In this document: positions 62,624 to 64,000 of the stretch, one piece after another | How the letters are laid out: each line of letters begins with the position of its first letter | Position numbering within the stretch: position 1 is the stretch's first letter | From: Alphaproteobacteria bacterium | GTDB lineage: Bacteria; Pseudomonadota; Alphaproteobacteria; RF32; CAG-239 | Length of the DNA stretch: 64,000 bases | Assembly (NCBI GenBank): GCA_015062585.1 | Contig: SUUJ01000001.1 | Location: 1 to 64,000, forward strand | Reading direction: 5' to 3' | Notes under the pieces: model-generated | Databases searched by the model: none | What the model was told of the DNA's origin: nothing | The model's input: only the letters and a program-made list of their open reading frames with translations | Program-made: the position numbers and the translations under genes

Positions 62624-63193
62624 TTATTCAACAAACAGCATTTTCATTATTTCATCGAAGCGCTTTTTATATTCTTTTTGGCCTTCAGGACTTAATTTTT
62701 GATAACTTCTTATAAGTTTATTCCTTACAAACTCTTTCCCCTCCTCCATTGGCAGACCAATTTTATTATAAGCCAAACTGAATAATGACGGGATACTGTC
62801 AAAATGAGCGACACAATCAGCATCTGCAAGTATTTGTTCTTCCTTTGTGCCTCTGTTATCGTTTTTGCAGCCGCGGTGATGTAATACACATTTTTCGATT
62901 AATTCTATTTTATCATTCGGGTATTGCATTTCCTCTAGCATATCTCGAGCCATTTTTGCCCCATATATTTCATGCTCTTCTCTCGGACCAAAATCGGCCA
63001 CCATGGCCATATCATGAAACAATGCGGACAGCTCGCATATTTCAACATCTGCATTCCTTTTAACCGCCATATTATGCGAGTGACTGAAAACATATTTAAT
63101 ATGATTATTCCAAAAATCATACCCGTCCTTTTCAAACGATTTTTTGTTATAGCCAAATAATTTTTCTTTCACTTTTTCAACTATGTTTTCCAT
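62624..63193 (-). CDS. HD-domain phosphohydrolase
   Basis: A 189-residue metal-dependent hydrolase. HIKYVFSHSHNMAV starts the domain, ELSALFHDMAMV gives the HD pair (about 58-59), and ILADADCVAHFD supplies the later Asp. The extra HHRG segment (about 105-108) suits a YpgQ/YedJ-type nucleotide or phosphate ester hydrolase. The substrate is unknown. GGAGCG lies before the ATG. Confidence 0.87.
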   Translation of the reverse strand: MENIVEKVKEKLFGYNKKSFEKDGYDFWNNHIKYVFSHSHNMAVKRNADVEICELSALFHDMAMVADFGPREEHEIYGAKMARDMLEEMQYPNDKIELIEKCVLHHRGCKNDNRGTKEEQILADADCVAHFDSIPSLFSLAYNKIGLPMEEGKEFVRNKLIRSYQKLSPEGQKEYKKRFDEIMKMLFVE

Positions 63194-63290
63194 TTTCGCT
63201 CCTTTGTTTTATAATGAAATTAGCTGAAAATATTTAATAATTTGCAAATTTAAGTTCGTAAACTGCGAGGTAAGCATCACCATTTTGAAC

Positions 63291-63320
63291 AAGTCGTCTG
63301 AAAAGGCGACTTTTTCTTTT
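63291..63320. terminator. Isolated hairpin with T run
   Basis: AAGTCG-CT/AG-CGACTT hairpin followed by TTTCTTTT. A similar hairpin lies near 30560. I see no gene in 63194-63505; the short ORF there has no ribosome site. Confidence 0.55.
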
Positions 63321-63505
63321 ATTTACAAGCACTTAAGCTGGTTCGATTGGGCTCAACACAAAAAGCACCTATTTTCATCAACAATCGAACTCACAATCTT
63401 GAAAGTGCTTGATTTTATTATGTTTCAAGTCTTTGACATAAATGAAAAAATTGACTTTTCCTTTTGTATATCATATAATCCGCTTAAAAGTAATTAGGAG
63501 GATTT

Positions 63506-64000
63506 ATGTTTTTAAAGACAATCGTTTGTTCTGGTATAAATGAAAAAAATGACCTCACTGATGCGATAGAGTTCCTAAAAAAATACCCAAATACAGAATT
63601 TGGTGTACAATGTTCCCCGCGAAAAGCCGGGTATGGTACGGCACGCTTTGATTGGTTGAAAGAATTACTTTCAAAATTAGAGAGAGAAAAAATTGAAAGC
63701 AGAGTTGCACTTCATTTGAATGAAGGATTTGTCGTTTCTTTCTGCGATGGAAAAGTACCAAATGAAATTTCTGATTTACTAAAAATAGGAAAATCTGTTG
63801 GTCGATTACAGCTCAATTTTAAAATTGGAAGAGAACATTTTGCTTCAGGAACAGTTCCACATATAAGGACTCTTGAAAAAACAATGAAAACAGTCGCGCA
63901 ACATCCAATTATTTTGTCGGCCAGTAAACCGAATTTACCCTTTATTTATAAAGCCTATTACCGTGGGATGGATTTTGATGTCTTATTTGATGATTCATTT
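63506..64000 (+). CDS. Unknown protein, truncated by the window end
   Basis: An open frame of 165 codons with no stop before the window ends and a strong AGGAGG site 5 bases before the ATG. Alternating strands and helices (KTIVCSGINEKNDL, FGVQCSPRKAG, RVALHLNEGFVV, GRLQLNFKIG) suggest a TIM-barrel-like alpha/beta protein. No family is recognised from this part. Confidence 0.7.
   Translation, partial: MFLKTIVCSGINEKNDLTDAIEFLKKYPNTEFGVQCSPRKAGYGTARFDWLKELLSKLEREKIESRVALHLNEGFVVSFCDGKVPNEISDLLKIGKSVGRLQLNFKIGREHFASGTVPHIRTLEKTMKTVAQHPIILSASKPNLPFIYKAYYRGMDFDVLFDDSF

Noticed and set aside
63285-63497. 70-codon ORF upstream of the last gene
   Set aside because: It has no ribosome site, overlaps an isolated hairpin terminator and has low-complexity composition.

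Overview
The window is about 64 kb of AT-rich chromosome from a Gram-negative bacterium. A lipid A gene set that includes lpxI, a GTTC-N7-GTTC LexA box, a DUF2934 protein, a MurE with the meso-diaminopimelate motif and alphaproteobacterial-style ComEC, MlaA and MlaC all point to an Alphaproteobacterium. The [FeFe]-hydrogenase maturases HydE and HydF, glycogen enzymes and salvage pathways suggest an anaerobic, probably host-associated (gut-type) lineage. That placement is inferred from gene content only.

Layout. 1-5.4 kb: a palindromic tandem repeat, then lpxA-lpxI-lpxB-comEC. 5.5-14.5 kb: a small membrane protein, an HxlR regulator with palindromes, a FadL-like porin, a glycosyltransferase, thrS, two tandem SemiSWEET half-transporters, mlaA-mlaC and a sugar aminotransferase. 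14.5-21.2 kb: slyX, an MFS transporter, hydE divergent from hydF, a coiled-coil protein, three unknown small proteins and apt. 21.3-25.8 kb: a complete Preiss-Handler NAD salvage set (nadM, pncA, pncB, nadE), followed on the other strand by an ADP-ribosylglycohydrolase. Two of the NAD genes carry matching 5' leader RNAs, each with the same 11-nt hairpin loop and a complementary partner loop. 25.9-28.7 kb: a pair of unknown paralogues and an editing-domain-less second threonyl-tRNA synthetase behind a threonine-codon-rich leader ORF.

28.7-35.9 kb is an accessory array beside tRNA-Pro(CGG). Four copies of a ~150-bp repeat, each ending in the tRNA 3' tail, separate three cargo blocks: a TIM-barrel protein, a GNAT acetyltransferase, and a DpnII-like restriction-modification operon with an AIPR gene. 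No integrase is present. 36-46 kb: a MATE pump, a TPR-methyltransferase, a Lys/Cys-rich DUF2934 protein, glgB-glgX-malQ and an unknown gene. 46.3-51.3 kb: an AcrR-type repressor with a near-canonical AcrR operator, and an AcrA/AcrB pump without an outer-membrane channel gene. 51.4-64 kb: two paralogous outer-membrane barrels, an orphan DpnA-type methyltransferase, two small envelope proteins, murE, ftsB, a lipoprotein, lexA, lysS, a polysaccharide deacetylase, an unknown gene, tRNA-Glu with a duplicated tail, an HD hydrolase and a truncated unknown gene.

The strongest candidates for something undescribed are the paired NAD-pathway leader RNAs, the threonine leader controlling the second ThrRS, and the integrase-less tRNA-tail cassette array.
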